Shown one piece after another: positions 28,116 to 39,742 of a stretch of 64,000 nucleotides of DNA. Every line of letters begins with the position of its first letter. Position 1 is the first letter of the stretch. The translations under genes were made by a program, and so were the position numbers. Origin of the DNA: Rhodoferax sp. (GTDB lineage: Bacteria; Pseudomonadota; Gammaproteobacteria; Burkholderiales; Burkholderiaceae_C); NCBI RefSeq assembly GCF_028689295.1, contig NZ_JAQTWL010000009.1, forward strand, positions 1 to 64,000. Direction: 5' to 3'. The notes under the pieces were generated by a model. That model was given only the letters and a program-made list of their open reading frames with translations, was not told where the DNA came from and ran no database searches.

Positions 28116-28149
28116 CCCCCGCAAGGCTCGCGCCTTGCGGGGGTTTTTT
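28116..28149. terminator. Bidirectional terminator between the outer-membrane-like gene and groEL
   Basis: 11-bp perfect arms CCCCCGCAAGG (28116-28126) and CCTTGCGGGGG (28133-28143), six T after it and five A before it (28111-28115). It can end both the plus-strand gene and groEL on the minus strand. Confidence 0.9.
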
Positions 28150-28210
28150 GTAAAAATCAGGGGTCAGAGCACGAATTTTGCTTCACAAAATCGCGATCCG
28201 ATCCCAATTT

Positions 28211-29881
<1,671 letters not shown>

Positions 29882-29927
29882 TCAAATTAATACGATATGC
29901 GTTGTTTGACAAGAAAGCGCTCTGGCT

Positions 29928-30218
29928 TTACTTCTCGACAACGGCAAACAAATCATCTTCTTTCATGACCAACAACTCATCGCCATCGACCTTGACGGTC
30001 TGGCCGCTGTACTTGCCGAACAACACGCGGTCGCCAACCTTGACCGCCATGGGGCTGACTTCACCCTTGTCGTTCTTTTTGCCGGGGCCAACGGCCAGCA
30101 CTTCGCCTTGATCAGGCTTTTCAGCGGCGCTGTCAGGAATGACGATGCCGGAGGCGGTGCGGGTTTCGTTTTCAACTCGTTTGACGATCACGCGGTCGTG
30201 CAGGGGACGAAGTTTCAT
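29928..30218 (-). CDS. groS: Co-chaperonin GroES
   Basis: 96 residues starting [15 protein letters not shown]; mobile loop around TASGIVIP, roof and C-terminal [19 protein letters not shown] 30218 is chosen because AAAGGAG lies 7 bases before it and it gives the family's normal length. It caps the GroEL ring. First gene of groES-groEL. Confidence 0.98.
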   Translation of the reverse strand: MKLRPLHDRVIVKRVENETRTASGIVIPDSAAEKPDQGEVLAVGPGKKNDKGEVSPMAVKVGDRVLFGKYSGQTVKVDGDELLVMKEDDLFAVVEK

Positions 30219-30316
30219 GGGGACTCCTTTAAAGTTTGAAACAGGGGATTGACAAAGGCCGCCACAATCTGAATTGCGGTGACCAGTACCTTTCAGAGGG
30301 ATGGCCAACACGCTTG

Positions 30317-30343
30317 CTAGCACTCGCCTCATGAGAGTGCTAA
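30317..30343 (-). promoter_or_regulatory. CIRCE element (HrcA operator) for groES-groEL
   Basis: Inverted repeat CTAGCACTC (30317-30325), 9-bp spacer, GAGTGCTAA (30335-30343). The consensus is TTAGCACTC-N9-GAGTGCTAA; one base of the left arm differs. It lies about 100 bp before groES and just downstream of the promoter at 30343-30370, so HrcA would block transcription at normal temperature. Confidence 0.93.
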
Positions 30344-30371
30344 TGATAAGGCCTTTTAACCCGTTTTCAAG
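30343..30371 (-). promoter_or_regulatory. groE promoter, sigma-70/sigma-32-like
   Basis: Read on the minus strand: TTGAAA (30370-30365), 16 bp, TATCAT (30348-30343). The same bases also fit a heat-shock sigma-32 pattern (CTTGAAA, then CCTTATCAT). The -10 touches the CIRCE arm, so the start site would lie inside the operator. Dual HrcA and sigma-32 control is common in beta-proteobacteria. Confidence 0.65.
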
Positions 30372-30391
30372 ACCACCGCTGACGATTGGCC

Positions 30392-31369
30392 CTACTTTCC
30401 GGGCAATTGCGAGAAGTCTCTTGCCCCGCTTGGCGCCTCATGGTCCCTGTCCGGTCGCTTGTAAGGATCGACATGCGTCATCATGTTGATCACCCGGTGC
30501 CGTTGCATGACACGGTTGCGCGCCGCCACGGCAATGTCGTGACCTTGCTCCACGCTCAGTGTGGCATTTACTTCCAGATGGGCGTCCACCACGATCATGT
30601 CGCCCATTTTGCGGGTCCGTATGTCATGCACGCTGCTGATGCCAGGGGTGGCGAGCAGGGTCTGGCGAATGGCCTGCACTTCCACTTCATCGACCGCGCG
30701 GTCCATCAGGTCGTGCATCGCGTCCCAGCCAAAACTCCAGCCCATGCGGGTCACCATGAAGCCAACCAGAGCGGCGGCGATCGGGTCCAGGATGGGATAA
30801 CCCATCAGGTTGCCGATGATGCCTACGCCCACCACCAGCGACGACGCCGCGTCCGAGCGGGCGTGCCAGGCATTGGCCACCAGCATGCTGCTTTTGACAC
30901 GCTTGGCCATCGCCAGCATGTAGCGAAACAGCAGCTCCTTGGCGATCAGTGCGCCAGCGGCCACCCACAGCGCGGTAATGTGCACGCTGGCAATCGAATC
31001 GGGGCTTTGCAATTTGCTGGCGGCTGACCACAGCATGCCCAGGCCCACCGCCAGCAGCAGTGCGCCCAGCACCAGCGACGCCGCTGTTTCAAAGCGTTGA
31101 TGGCCGTAGGGGTGGTCTTGGTCGGCGTCCTTCTGGCTGTGGTGGTTGGCGATGAGCACGACAAAATCTGCCACCAGGTCAGACAGGGTGTGAATGCCAT
31201 CGGCGATCAGACCTTGCGATTTGGCCATGATCCCGGCCGCAATCTGGGCAATGCTCAGCACCAGATTGACTGCCACGCTGACCCAGGTGGAGCGCGCGGC
31301 CACGGCAGAACGCTGGTCCGGGGTAAATGGACTGTCTTCGTCGTTGTCCGGAAATTCGTCAGAGCGCAT
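30392..31369 (-). CDS. Cation diffusion facilitator (CDF) metal efflux transporter
   Basis: 325 residues from ATG 31369. A longer frame from GTG 31480 would overlap the small upstream gene. Six helices. The metal-site motifs are visible in TM2 ([18 protein letters not shown]-x3-D-x3-D pattern) and TM5 ([14 protein letters not shown]-x3-D), with [19 protein letters not shown] between. The C-terminal cytoplasmic domain has [20 protein letters not shown]. Expected role: proton-driven efflux of Zn, Fe, Co or similar divalent metals; the H/D/D set does not settle which. It is preceded by a 58-residue membrane peptide gene on the same strand. Confidence 0.92.
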   Translation of the reverse strand: MRSDEFPDNDEDSPFTPDQRSAVAARSTWVSVAVNLVLSIAQIAAGIMAKSQGLIADGIHTLSDLVADFVVLIANHHSQKDADQDHPYGHQRFETAASLVLGALLLAVGLGMLWSAASKLQSPDSIASVHITALWVAAGALIAKELLFRYMLAMAKRVKSSMLVANAWHARSDAASSLVVGVGIIGNLMGYPILDPIAAALVGFMVTRMGWSFGWDAMHDLMDRAVDEVEVQAIRQTLLATPGISSVHDIRTRKMGDMIVVDAHLEVNATLSVEQGHDIAVAARNRVMQRHRVINMMTHVDPYKRPDRDHEAPSGARDFSQLPGK

Positions 31370-31421
31370 GGGTCGATCAATCAATGCAAGGTCCTGAAGT
31401 TTAGGCCACCAGTTCGGTGGG

Positions 31422-31598
31422 TCAAACTTGCAGCGCCGCCGCCGTGACGACCGTGGGTGCTTGTGCCATGGGGTTTTCACCTGGATGACCAGCCAGATTG
31501 TAGGGAATGGCTATAAAGGCAAAAAAGCTGACTGACATCAAGGTGCCAAGAACGATGGAAAGGTATTGGGTAACAAAGTTGCGCAGATCTGAATTCAT
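31422..31598 (-). CDS. Small membrane protein, 58 residues, unknown function
   Basis: ATG 31598 is preceded by AGAGG at a 6-base spacing; the frame is open further up (to 31670), but that part covers the regulatory boxes. It has a polar N terminus (NSDLRNFVTQ), one hydrophobic helix (about residues 13-33, SIVLGTLMSVSFFAFIAI) and a Pro/Ala-rich tail. I do not recognise it. It lies 52 bp before the CDF gene on the same strand and directly downstream of two PmrA/QseB-like boxes, which argues that it is real and regulated by a two-component system. Confidence 0.6.
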   Translation of the reverse strand: MNSDLRNFVTQYLSIVLGTLMSVSFFAFIAIPYNLAGHPGENPMAQAPTVVTAAALQV

Positions 31599-31650
31599 GG
31601 AAAACCTCTGGTGTGTTGATTGATAATGTCCTGGATCATCGTGGCGCAAC

Positions 31651-31688
31651 CTTAAGGCCAGCTTAGCCAAAATTAAGGCAAGCTTAGG
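31651..31688. promoter_or_regulatory. Tandem PmrA/QseB-like response-regulator boxes
   Basis: Two near-identical 15-bp copies, TTAAGGCCAGCTTAG (31652-31666) and TTAAGGCAAGCTTAG (31673-31687), spaced 21 bp start to start, that is two helical turns. Each reads CTTAAG or ATTAAG, 5 bp, CTTAG, close to the PmrA/QseB direct-repeat box. They end about 53 bp before the small membrane protein start, beside its -35 position. pyrF starts 19 bp on the other side. Confidence 0.6.
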
Positions 31689-31706
31689 GATTCATACAAT
31701 TGGCAC

Positions 31707-32540
31707 ATGAAATTTCTAGATATGTTGCGCGCTGCCGAGCGCCAAAACGGCTCCCTGTTGTGCGTCGGGCTGGACCCCGAGCCAGCCAAATTCCCCGGCG
31801 CCATGCAGGGCGATGCCAGCAGGATTTATGACTTTTGCGCCGCCATCGTCGATGCCACAGCCGACCTGGTGAGCGCCTTCAAGCCGCAAATCGCCTACTT
31901 TGCAGCGCACCGGGCCGAGGAGCAACTGGAGCGCTTGATGGCGCACATGCGCCGCGCGGCGCCGGGTGTGCCCGTCATTCTGGATGCCAAGCGCGGCGAC
32001 ATTGGCAGCACCGCCGAGCAGTATGCCAAGGAAGCGTTTGAGCGCTACGGTGCCGACGCCGTGACGCTGTCGCCGTTCATGGGTTTTGACACCATTCAAC
32101 CGTATCTCAAGTACCACGGCAAAGGCGCCTTTTTGCTGTGCCGCACCTCGAACCCGGGGGGCGATGATTTTCAGAACCAGCGTCTGGCTGACCTGACGGG
32201 CACCCCTTTGTTGTACGAGCACATTGCGCAACTGGCGCAGGGGCCCTGGAACCTGAATGGTCAGTTGGGACTGGTAGTGGGCGCGACCTACCCGGCCGAG
32301 ATCGCGCGCGTGCGCGCCCTGGCGCCGACGCTGCCGATGTTGATTCCGGGCGTGGGAGCGCAGGGTGGTGATGCGCTGGCCACCGTCAAGGCGGGTTGGC
32401 GCAAGGACGGGCCGATCATCGTGAATTCATCGCGCGCCATTTTGTACGCTGCCCAAGGCGCTGACTTTGCCCAGGCTGCGCGCCAGGAGGCGGTCAAAAC
32501 CCGTGATCTGTTGCGGATCGCGCGGTCAGATTTGGCTTAA
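31707..32540 (+). CDS. pyrF: Orotidine 5'-phosphate decarboxylase (long type)
   Basis: Last step of UMP synthesis. 277 residues, the larger subfamily of OMP decarboxylase. Catalytic block [17 protein letters not shown] (about residues 90-106) with the Lys-Asp pair, LCVGLDPEP near the N terminus and VGATYPAE and [14 protein letters not shown] loops (here [11 protein letters not shown]). Its last 15 bp overlap the convergent CoA-transferase gene. Confidence 0.96.
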   Translation: MKFLDMLRAAERQNGSLLCVGLDPEPAKFPGAMQGDASRIYDFCAAIVDATADLVSAFKPQIAYFAAHRAEEQLERLMAHMRRAAPGVPVILDAKRGDIGSTAEQYAKEAFERYGADAVTLSPFMGFDTIQPYLKYHGKGAFLLCRTSNPGGDDFQNQRLADLTGTPLLYEHIAQLAQGPWNLNGQLGLVVGATYPAEIARVRALAPTLPMLIPGVGAQGGDALATVKAGWRKDGPIIVNSSRAILYAAQGADFAQAARQEAVKTRDLLRIARSDLA

Positions 32541-34496
32541 ATCCAGGGCCTCACCCGGCGCGACGCTGGCAGCCGCGCCACGCGCTTTCAGGAAGCCGCC
32601 GGTGCCGTAGCGCGTCACGCGGCTGTAAAAGCGGCGCTTGAGCCGCTGCACCATGGCGGTATAGGCCTCGAGCAGCGGCGGCAGAATGGTGAAGCTGTCG
32701 TAATTCACCACCACGGCCACGCGGTGTCCCAGCGGCGCCAGCAGTGCGGTGACATGGTCCTCGATCGCATTGACATCGTCCAGGTTGTCCACCGACAGGC
32801 CTTCGAAGTTGATGAACAGCAGCTTGTGCTCGCGGTCCAGTTCCAGCCGCTGCGTCAGCGGGGTGGCCAGTAGTCGCGCGCGCAGGCCCATGGGTGCGTT
32901 GTCAAACAGGGCGCCGTCCATGATGCGGAGTTGGGGGCTGATCAGCGGTACAAAATCCATCCGATCCAGCACATCGCGCTGCAGGTCCATCCCTGCGGCC
33001 AGTTCAATCAGTTCCAGTGCCGGTGCCTGTTCGGTGCCGGTCAGGCGGAATACGCAGCGCTCGGTGACGTACAGCACCTGCTGGCCGCGCCGACGCGATT
33101 CGCGGGCACTGAAGGTGCGGTGTTCCACCTGCTTGACGAATTTGCGGCAACTGCCTTCGCTGTCGATGTGCAGGCGCCCGTCGGCAATGCGCTCCTGCAG
33201 GTCGCCGGCGGTAAAAGTGCCGACAAAAACCACCGTTTTGGCGTTCTGGCTGATGTTGATAAAACCACCTGCGCCGGCCAGCTTGGGGCCGAATTTACTC
33301 ACGTTGAGGTTGCCCTCGGCATCGGCCTGCGCCAGCCCGAGCACGGCCACGTCGAGTCCGCCGCCATCATAAAAGTCGAACTGGCTGGGCTGGTCGATCA
33401 CGGCCTGTGCGTTGATGGCCGCGCCGAAGCTCAGGCCCCCCGCCGGAATGCCGCCGATCACGCCGGGCTCGGCGGTCAGCGTGAGCAGGTCGAACACTTT
33501 TTCTTCGGCGGCCACGGTGGCTACGCCCTCGGGCATGCCGATGCCCAAATTCACCACGCTGTTCGGTTTGAGCGCCAGCGCGGCGCGCCGCGCAATCACC
33601 TTGCGCTCGGTCAGCGCCATGGGCTCGATCAAGTCCACCGGGACGCGAATCTCGCCCGAATAAGCCGGGTTGTAGGCCTCGGAAAAGGTTTGCATGTGGT
33701 GCGCTGGGTCGGTGGCAATCACCACCGCATCGACCAGCACGCCGGGCACCTTGACGCTGCGCGGGTGCAGCGTATTGCGCTCGGCGAGGCGCTCCACCTG
33801 CGCAATCACGATGCCGCCGCTGTTGCGCGCCGCCATGGCGATGGCCAGCGCTTCCAGCGTGAGGGCTTCGCGCTCCATGCTCAGGTTGCCGTCGGGGTCG
33901 GCGGTGGTGGCGCGGATGATGCCCACATGGATCGGGAATGCCTTGTAGAACAGGTAATCCTTGCCGTCGATGACCATGCGTTGCACGATGTCGGTGGTGG
34001 TGGCTGCGTTGAGCTTGCCGCCGCCGTGGATCGGATCGACAAAGGTATCCAGGCCGACATGGGTGAGCGTGCCGGGCTTGCCTGCGGCAATGTCGCGAAA
34101 CAGGTGCGTGATCACGCCCTGGGGCAGGTTGTAGGCTTCGATCTTGTTGTCGATGGCAAGCTGTTGCAGCGTGGGCACCAGCCCCCAATGGCCGCCGATG
34201 ACGCGGCGCACCAGGCCGTCATGGCCAAAGTGATTCAGGCCGCGGCTCTGGCCGTCGCCCTGTCCGGCAGCATAGACCAGCGTCAGGTTTTGTGGTGCAC
34301 CCTGACCGGTTTCTTCACGGGTTTGCACAAAGCGCGCCTCCAGCGCCACGGCAATCTCTTCGGCAAAACCAATGCCGACAAAGCCACCAGTGGCCACCGT
34401 GTCGCCGTCGTGAATGAGGCGCACCGCCTCGGCTGCGCTGACCACCTTGTTGCGGCGCGCGCCGGTGGCATGCAGGTCATCGAACTGGGTGTGCAT
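32526..34496 (-). CDS. Acyl-CoA:acetate / propionate CoA-transferase, fused alpha-beta
   Basis: 656 residues. Family I CoA-transferases move CoA between short-chain acids. The N-terminal half starts [27 protein letters not shown] (alpha part). The second half has [25 protein letters not shown], with the Glu expected to form the acyl-CoA intermediate, and [18 protein letters not shown]. Typical Pct enzymes are about 520-540 residues. The extra ~110 C-terminal residues (from [11 protein letters not shown]) form an added domain that I cannot assign. AGAGGAG precedes ATG 34496. Substrate is probably propionate, acetate or acetoacetate; this is not decided by the sequence. Confidence 0.88.
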   Translation of the reverse strand: MHTQFDDLHATGARRNKVVSAAEAVRLIHDGDTVATGGFVGIGFAEEIAVALEARFVQTREETGQGAPQNLTLVYAAGQGDGQSRGLNHFGHDGLVRRVIGGHWGLVPTLQQLAIDNKIEAYNLPQGVITHLFRDIAAGKPGTLTHVGLDTFVDPIHGGGKLNAATTTDIVQRMVIDGKDYLFYKAFPIHVGIIRATTADPDGNLSMEREALTLEALAIAMAARNSGGIVIAQVERLAERNTLHPRSVKVPGVLVDAVVIATDPAHHMQTFSEAYNPAYSGEIRVPVDLIEPMALTERKVIARRAALALKPNSVVNLGIGMPEGVATVAAEEKVFDLLTLTAEPGVIGGIPAGGLSFGAAINAQAVIDQPSQFDFYDGGGLDVAVLGLAQADAEGNLNVSKFGPKLAGAGGFINISQNAKTVVFVGTFTAGDLQERIADGRLHIDSEGSCRKFVKQVEHRTFSARESRRRGQQVLYVTERCVFRLTGTEQAPALELIELAAGMDLQRDVLDRMDFVPLISPQLRIMDGALFDNAPMGLRARLLATPLTQRLELDREHKLLFINFEGLSVDNLDDVNAIEDHVTALLAPLGHRVAVVVNYDSFTILPPLLEAYTAMVQRLKRRFYSRVTRYGTGGFLKARGAAASVAPGEALDLSQI

Positions 34497-34593
34497 GGGT
34501 GGTCTCCTCTAGGCACGATTTTTATCTGTGCCACGCAATCACCGCGGCACCTGCCCGCCAGTCTAAACCCGTTGGCAAATGCCCCGGTTTTTG

Positions 34594-37584
34594 TCAAAGC
34601 ACCTTGGCCAGATAACGCCCGGTGTGGCTGGCCTGGTTAGCGGCCAATTGCTCGGGCGTGCCGACGCCCACCACGGTGCCGCCTCCGCTGCCGCCCTCGG
34701 GGCCCATGTCGATCAGCCAGTCTGCCGTTTTGATCACGTCCAGGTTGTGCTCGATCACCACGATGGTGTTGCCCGCGTCGCGCAACTGGTGCAAGACTTT
34801 CAGCAGCAGGTCGATGTCTGCGAAGTGCAGTCCGGTGGTGGGCTCGTCCAGAATGTAGAGCGTGCGCCCGGTGTCGCGCTTGCTCAGTTCCAGGGCGAGC
34901 TTGACACGCTGCGCCTCGCCACCTGACAGCGTGGTGGCCGCCTGGCCGAGCCGGATGTAGCTCAGGCCGACGTCCAGCAGGGTGTGCAGCTTGCGCTCGA
35001 TGGTCGGTACCGCCTTGAAGAATTCGTGCGCGGCCTCCACCGTTAGGTCGAGAATCTGCGCGATGTTTTTGCCCTTGTAGAGCACTTCCAGCGTTTCGCG
35101 GTTGTAGCGTTTGCCCGCGCAGACATCGCAGGGCACATAGACGTCGGGCAAAAAGTGCATTTCGACCTTGACCATGCCATCGCCCTCGCAGGCTTCGCAG
35201 CGGCCCCCAGCCACGTTAAAGCTGAAGCGCCCCGGACCGTAGCCGCGTTCGCGGGCGGTCGGCACCTCGGCCATAAGCTCGCGGATTGGCGTGAACAGGC
35301 CGGTGTAGGTGGCGGGATTGCTGCGCGGCGTGCGGCCGATCGGCGACTGATCGACATTGATGACCTTGTCAAAGTACTCGATGCCTTCAATGGCGCTGTG
35401 CTCTGAAGGTTCATCGTGGGCGCGGTAAATGGTGCGCGCCACCGCCTTGTACAGTGTGTCGTTGACCAGCGTGGATTTGCCGGAGCCCGACACGCCGGTG
35501 ACACAAGTGAGTAAACCCACCGGGAAGGCCACATCGACGCCCTTAAGGTTGTGGCCGCTGGCTTTGATCACCTTGATCGCCTGCAACTCGCCCAGCGTGG
35601 CGTTGTGCTGTGCCTCGCGCTCGGCACGGCGCACCGCCGCCGGACTGGGCACAAAGCGGCTGGTTTTGCCGGCGTTGAAGGCCTTGGGTGCATGCGTGGG
35701 CAGCCAGGCGCTGCGGTGCTTGGGTACGGCGATGCTGCGCGCGCCACTCAAATACTGGCCGGTCAGCGAATCGGGCGTGGCCTTGACCTGGTCAAAGTTA
35801 CCCTGCGCCATGACGCGCCCGCCATGCACACCGGCACCGGGTCCCATGTCGATGATCTGATCGGCGGCGCGCATCATGTCTTCGTCGTGCTCGACCACCA
35901 GCACGCTGTTGCCGATGTCGCGCAGGTGCTTCAGGGTGTCGATCAGCCGGTCGTTGTCGCGCTGGTGCAGGCCGATGCTGGGTTCGTCGAGCACATACAT
36001 CACACCGGTCAGGCCCGAGCCGATCTGGCTGGCCAGGCGGATGCGTTGGCTCTCGCCACCACTGAGCGTTTCGGCACTGCGGTCCAGGCTGAGGTAAGTC
36101 AGGCCGACGTCGTTCAGGAACTTCAGGCGGAGGCTGATCTCGCGCACCACCTTGGCGGCGATGTCGCCCTTGGCGCCGTGCATTTTGAGCGCGCTGAAAT
36201 AGGCAAAACACTCGGCCAGCGTGTAGTGACTGAGCTCAAAAATGGCGTGAGCCTGCGCACCTTCGCCAATCTTCACATGGCGCGCTTCACGCCGCAGGCG
36301 GCTGCCCGCGCAGTCGGGGCAGGGCTGGATGCTGCGCAAGCGCGCCAGGTCTTCGCGGACCACGTTCGAGTCGGTCTCGCGGTAGCGCCGCTGCATGTTG
36401 GGGATGATGCCTTCGAATGGGTGTTTTTTGCTGACCTTCTTGCCGCCGGACGTGCCCGAGTCCATGACGTAGCTGAACTTGATCTCTACTTCACCCGAGC
36501 CCTGCAGCACGGCCTGTTGCACAGCATCGGGCAAGGACTCGAACGGCTGCTCGATGTCGAATTTGTAGTGCGCGGCCAGGCTCTCCAGCATGGCAAAATA
36601 ATAGGCGTTGCGCCGATCCCAGCCCTTGATGGCGCCGCTGGCCAGGCTCAACGTGGGAAAGGCCACCACCCGCGCCGGGTCGAAAAACTCCTGCACGCCC
36701 AGGCCGTCGCAACTCGGGCAGGCCCCCACGGGCGAGTTGAACGAGAACAGGCGCGGCTCGAGTTCGGCAATCGAATAGCTGCACACCGGGCAGGCAAACT
36801 TGGCGTTGAACAGGTGCTCGGCCGTGGTGTCCATTTCCAGTGCAATGGCGCGCCCGTTGGCCACCCGCAAGGCGGCCTCGAAGCTTTCGGCCAAGCGCTG
36901 TTTCAGGTTGTCGTGGTCGCTGCGGTCGGCGCTTGGGTCGGCGTCCGCATGGCGCACCTTGATGCGGTCGATCACCACGTCGATGTCGTGTTTTTCGGTT
37001 TTCTTGAGCACCGGCAACTGGTCGAATTCAAAAGTCTCGCCGTTGACCCTAAAGCGTACGTATCCCTGGTGCTGCATGTCGGCAAAGACATCCAGGAATT
37101 CGCCCTTTTTTTCGCGCGCGATGGGTGCTAGGATCATCAGCCGCGTGTCCGCGGGCAGGGCCAGCACAGCGTCCACCATCTGGCTCACCGTTTGCGACTG
37201 CAGGGGCAAACCATGCTCCGGGCAGTAGGGCGTGCCCGCGCGGGCGAACAGCAGGCGCAGGTAATCATGAATTTCGGTCACCGTTCCCACGGTGGAACGC
37301 GGGTTGTGGCTGGTGGCTTTTTGCTCGATCGAGATGGCCGGCGACAGACCTTCGATCATGTCCACATCGGGCTTGTCCATGAGCTGCAAAAACTGCCGCG
37401 CATAGGTGGACAGGCTTTCCACATAACGGCGCTGGCCTTCGGCATACAGCGTGTCGAACGCCAGGCTGGACTTGCCCGAACCGCTCAGACCGGTGATCAC
37501 CACGAGCTGGTTGCGCGGAATGTCGAGGTCGATGTTTTTCAGGTTGTGCGTGCGCGCGCCGCGGACGCTGATGTGCTGCTGCAT
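34594..37584 (-). CDS. uvrA: Excinuclease ABC subunit A
   Basis: 996 residues from ATG 37584. The frame is open to 37785, with another ATG at 37698; the family normally starts close to [14 protein letters not shown], as here. Two ABC ATPase modules: Walker [10 protein letters not shown] and GVSGSGKST, signatures [12 protein letters not shown] and [12 protein letters not shown]. Zinc-finger cysteines are visible ([28 protein letters not shown]). It finds helix-distorting damage with UvrB. No LexA box was seen in the upstream gap. Confidence 0.98.
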   Translation of the reverse strand: MQQHISVRGARTHNLKNIDLDIPRNQLVVITGLSGSGKSSLAFDTLYAEGQRRYVESLSTYARQFLQLMDKPDVDMIEGLSPAISIEQKATSHNPRSTVGTVTEIHDYLRLLFARAGTPYCPEHGLPLQSQTVSQMVDAVLALPADTRLMILAPIAREKKGEFLDVFADMQHQGYVRFRVNGETFEFDQLPVLKKTEKHDIDVVIDRIKVRHADADPSADRSDHDNLKQRLAESFEAALRVANGRAIALEMDTTAEHLFNAKFACPVCSYSIAELEPRLFSFNSPVGACPSCDGLGVQEFFDPARVVAFPTLSLASGAIKGWDRRNAYYFAMLESLAAHYKFDIEQPFESLPDAVQQAVLQGSGEVEIKFSYVMDSGTSGGKKVSKKHPFEGIIPNMQRRYRETDSNVVREDLARLRSIQPCPDCAGSRLRREARHVKIGEGAQAHAIFELSHYTLAECFAYFSALKMHGAKGDIAAKVVREISLRLKFLNDVGLTYLSLDRSAETLSGGESQRIRLASQIGSGLTGVMYVLDEPSIGLHQRDNDRLIDTLKHLRDIGNSVLVVEHDEDMMRAADQIIDMGPGAGVHGGRVMAQGNFDQVKATPDSLTGQYLSGARSIAVPKHRSAWLPTHAPKAFNAGKTSRFVPSPAAVRRAEREAQHNATLGELQAIKVIKASGHNLKGVDVAFPVGLLTCVTGVSGSGKSTLVNDTLYKAVARTIYRAHDEPSEHSAIEGIEYFDKVINVDQSPIGRTPRSNPATYTGLFTPIRELMAEVPTARERGYGPGRFSFNVAGGRCEACEGDGMVKVEMHFLPDVYVPCDVCAGKRYNRETLEVLYKGKNIAQILDLTVEAAHEFFKAVPTIERKLHTLLDVGLSYIRLGQAATTLSGGEAQRVKLALELSKRDTGRTLYILDEPTTGLHFADIDLLLKVLHQLRDAGNTIVVIEHNLDVIKTADWLIDMGPEGGSGGGTVVGVGTPEQLAANQASHTGRYLAKVL

Positions 37585-37834
37585 GACTGTGCCCAAATAG
37601 GGACCGGCGGCAGGGGCTGGAACGGCGCTGCCGGTGTCAGAGTGGTTCGGGATAGGGGTGCTCAAAATGTCGGCCAAATGCAAGGGGAAATCTGCCATGA
37701 TAGTCAATGCGTGATGGCTGGCATCCCCCCCCTGCCATTGCCCTTGGCGGCGCGTGACTAGCAAACCGTGAAGAATCGGGGACAATCCAAGGCTTGCGGC
37801 CCTTCAGCCCGCATTTTTGATTTCGGAGAAGCCC

Positions 37835-39064
37835 TTGTCAGATGTGAATGCCCCGCTGGCGTCTGCCAGCGCCAAGCCTGTTACCGCCATGACGTCGCTG
37901 GAGCGGCGCGCCAGTTTTTCGCTAGCCTCCATCTTTGCCCTGCGCATGCTGGGCTTGTTCCTGATTTTGCCGGTGTTCGCCATCGAGGCGACACGTTACC
38001 CCGGTGGGGACGATGCCGCGATGGTCGGACTGACCATGGGCATTTACGGCCTCACGCAGGCCATGCTGCAATTTTTATACGGTCTGGCTTCTGACCGGGT
38101 CGGGCGCAAACCCGTGATCGTGTTTGGCTTGCTGGTGTTCGCCGCAGGCAGTCTGGTGGCGGCATGGGCGCCTTCATTGACCTGGCTGGCCATTGGCCGT
38201 GCGGTACAAGGTGCGGGGGCAGTGTCGGCGGCGGTAACAGCGCTGCTGGCGGACCAGACGCGCGACGTGGTGCGCACCAAGTCGATGGCCATGGTGGGCG
38301 CCAGCATCGGCTTGATGTTCGCCTTGTCTTTGGTGGCGGCGCCCATCCTGGATGGCTGGATTGGGCTGGTGGGTATTTTTGCCCTGACCGGCGTGCTGGC
38401 GCTGTTGGGCGTGGCTGCGGTGCTCTGGTGGGTGCCGGCCGAGCCCTTGCAGCACAAGAACCAGCCGCGTGGCCGGCTGGCCGATGTGCTCAAGTCGGCG
38501 GCACTGCTCAGGTTGAATTTTGGTGTCTTTGTGCTGCACGCGGTGCAACTGGCCATGTGGCTGGCGCTGCCGGCCATGCTGGTCGAGGCCGGACTGGCGC
38601 GCGACCACCATTGGCAGGTGTACCTGCCGGCGGTGCTGGGCTCGTTCGTGGTGATGGGCGGCAGTCTGTTCCAGCTGGAAAAACGCGGTTATTTGCGCTC
38701 CGTGTTTTTGGTCTCGATCGGCTTGACCGCGTTGGTGCAGGCCGGGCTCTGGGCGCAGGTGGGCGCCGCGCCGAGTATTGCGCTGTTGGGCGGGTTGTTG
38801 TTCGTGTTCTTTTATGGCTTCAATGTGCTCGAAGCCAGCCAGCCCAGCATCGTGTCGCGCGTGGCGCCGCCGGCCAGCCGCGGCGCGGCCATCGGGGTCT
38901 ATAACACGCTGCAGTCGCTGGGTTTTTTCGCCGGCGGGATGGGTGGCGGCTGGCTCATGAAGCACGGCGGCGCCGGCGACCTGTACGCAGTGTGCGCGGG
39001 CTTGATGCTGGTCTGGCTGGTGGTGGCCTGGCCGATGCAGGCGCCGCTGGCGCACGGCCATTGA
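37835..39064 (+). CDS. Major facilitator superfamily transporter
   Basis: 409 residues, 12 helices. TM2-3 loop LYGLASDRVGRKPVI is the MFS signature, followed by AIGRAVQGAGAVSAAVTALLAD, the drug-efflux (DHA1) type TM4/5 pattern. I chose TTG 37835 because GGAGA (37825-37829) is 5 bases upstream; a TTG at 37817 overlaps that site. Expected as an exporter of small molecules, substrate unknown. Gene order uvrA / MFS / ssb is a recurring arrangement in Burkholderiales. Confidence 0.88.
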   Translation: MSDVNAPLASASAKPVTAMTSLERRASFSLASIFALRMLGLFLILPVFAIEATRYPGGDDAAMVGLTMGIYGLTQAMLQFLYGLASDRVGRKPVIVFGLLVFAAGSLVAAWAPSLTWLAIGRAVQGAGAVSAAVTALLADQTRDVVRTKSMAMVGASIGLMFALSLVAAPILDGWIGLVGIFALTGVLALLGVAAVLWWVPAEPLQHKNQPRGRLADVLKSAALLRLNFGVFVLHAVQLAMWLALPAMLVEAGLARDHHWQVYLPAVLGSFVVMGGSLFQLEKRGYLRSVFLVSIGLTALVQAGLWAQVGAAPSIALLGGLLFVFFYGFNVLEASQPSIVSRVAPPASRGAAIGVYNTLQSLGFFAGGMGGGWLMKHGGAGDLYAVCAGLMLVWLVVAWPMQAPLAHGH

Positions 39065-39109
39065 AAACCGGCAAAAGACGGCTAAACTGAAACATTCAAA
39101 GGAACCAGC

Positions 39110-39610
39110 ATGGCCTCAGTCAATAAAGTAATTCTTGTCGGCAACCTTGGACGTGATCCGGAGGTGCGCACCTTCCCCAACGGCGACCGCGTGGCCAATG
39201 TCACCATTGCCACCACGGACAAGTGGAAAGACAAGCAGAGCAACGAAATGCGCGAGGCAACCGAATGGCACCGCATTGTTTTCAATGGCCGCTTGGCAGA
39301 AATTGTGGAGCAGTACCTGCGCAAGGGCGCCCAGATTTATGTCGAAGGCAGCTTGCGCACGCGCAAATGGACCGACAAGGACGGCATCGAGAAATACACC
39401 ACCGAGATTCGCGCCGACCAGATGCAAATGCTGGGCAGCCGGCAGGGCATGGGCGAGCCCAGCCATGGCGATGATGACGGCGGTTACGGTCGTCCGGCAG
39501 CCGCTGCGCCGCGCTCAGCGGCTACGCCCGCCCGTGCGGCAACTGCAACCGCTCCGGCGGCGCGCCCGCCCAGTGGCTTTGACGACATGGATGACGACAT
39601 CCCGTTTTAG
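39110..39610 (+). CDS. ssb: Single-stranded DNA-binding protein
   Basis: 166 residues. OB-fold [19 protein letters not shown] to about residue 112, with [20 protein letters not shown] and [15 protein letters not shown]. An Ala/Pro-rich flexible linker leads to the acidic tip DDMDDDIPF that recruits repair and replication partners. AAAGGAAC precedes the ATG. A terminator follows. Confidence 0.98.
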   Translation: MASVNKVILVGNLGRDPEVRTFPNGDRVANVTIATTDKWKDKQSNEMREATEWHRIVFNGRLAEIVEQYLRKGAQIYVEGSLRTRKWTDKDGIEKYTTEIRADQMQMLGSRQGMGEPSHGDDDGGYGRPAAAAPRSAATPARAATATAPAARPPSGFDDMDDDIPF

Positions 39611-39627
39611 GGCGCAGCCATTTTCAT

Positions 39628-39666
39628 AAAAAACCCCGAAAAGTTGGTAACTTTCCGGGGTTTTTT
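39628..39666. terminator. Terminator after ssb
   Basis: CCCCGAAAAGTT (39634-39645), GGT loop, AACTTTCCGGGG (39649-39660) with one mismatch, six T after it and six A before it. It isolates ssb from the RND/SQR operon. Confidence 0.85.
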
Positions 39667-39689
39667 ATGGTTTATTCCGTATTCTCATG

Positions 39690-39705
39690 TACTGGTGGGG
39701 GTATT
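39690..39705 (+). promoter_or_regulatory. CsoR/RcnR-family-like operator 1 (G-tract type)
   Basis: TACTGGTGGGGGTATT. A TACT end, a G-rich core and a TA-rich end match the general operator form of the CsoR/RcnR/FrmR family (TACT, G tract, AGTA). It lies 4 bp upstream of the -10-like TATACT and so covers part of the expected promoter spacer. The CsoR-family gene at 45700 ends this operon. Confidence 0.55.
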
Positions 39706-39710
39706 CAAAT

Positions 39711-39726
39711 ATACTCGGCGCAGTAT
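39711..39726 (+). promoter_or_regulatory. CsoR-family-like operator 2 overlapping the -10 box
   Basis: ATACT (39711-39715), CGGCGC, AGTAT (39722-39726): perfect 5-bp arms with a GC-rich core. The left arm is inside the -10-like TATACT (39710-39715). A bound repressor here would block transcription of the RND/SQR operon. The core is one base shorter than the RcnR type (TACT-N7-AGTA). Confidence 0.55.
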
Positions 39727-39742
39727 TTTTTAGGGAGCCCTT

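Noticed and set aside
32931..34640. 569-residue open frame opposite the CoA-transferase
   Set aside because: Antisense shadow; composition rich in His/Gln/Ala/Gly as expected from the reverse of a high-GC gene.
35551..37131. 526-residue open frame opposite uvrA
   Set aside because: High-GC antisense shadow of a gene with unmistakable conserved motifs; no domain seen.
37585..37834. LexA (SOS) box upstream of uvrA
   Set aside because: No CTGT-N8-ACAG-like sequence was found in the 250-bp gap.
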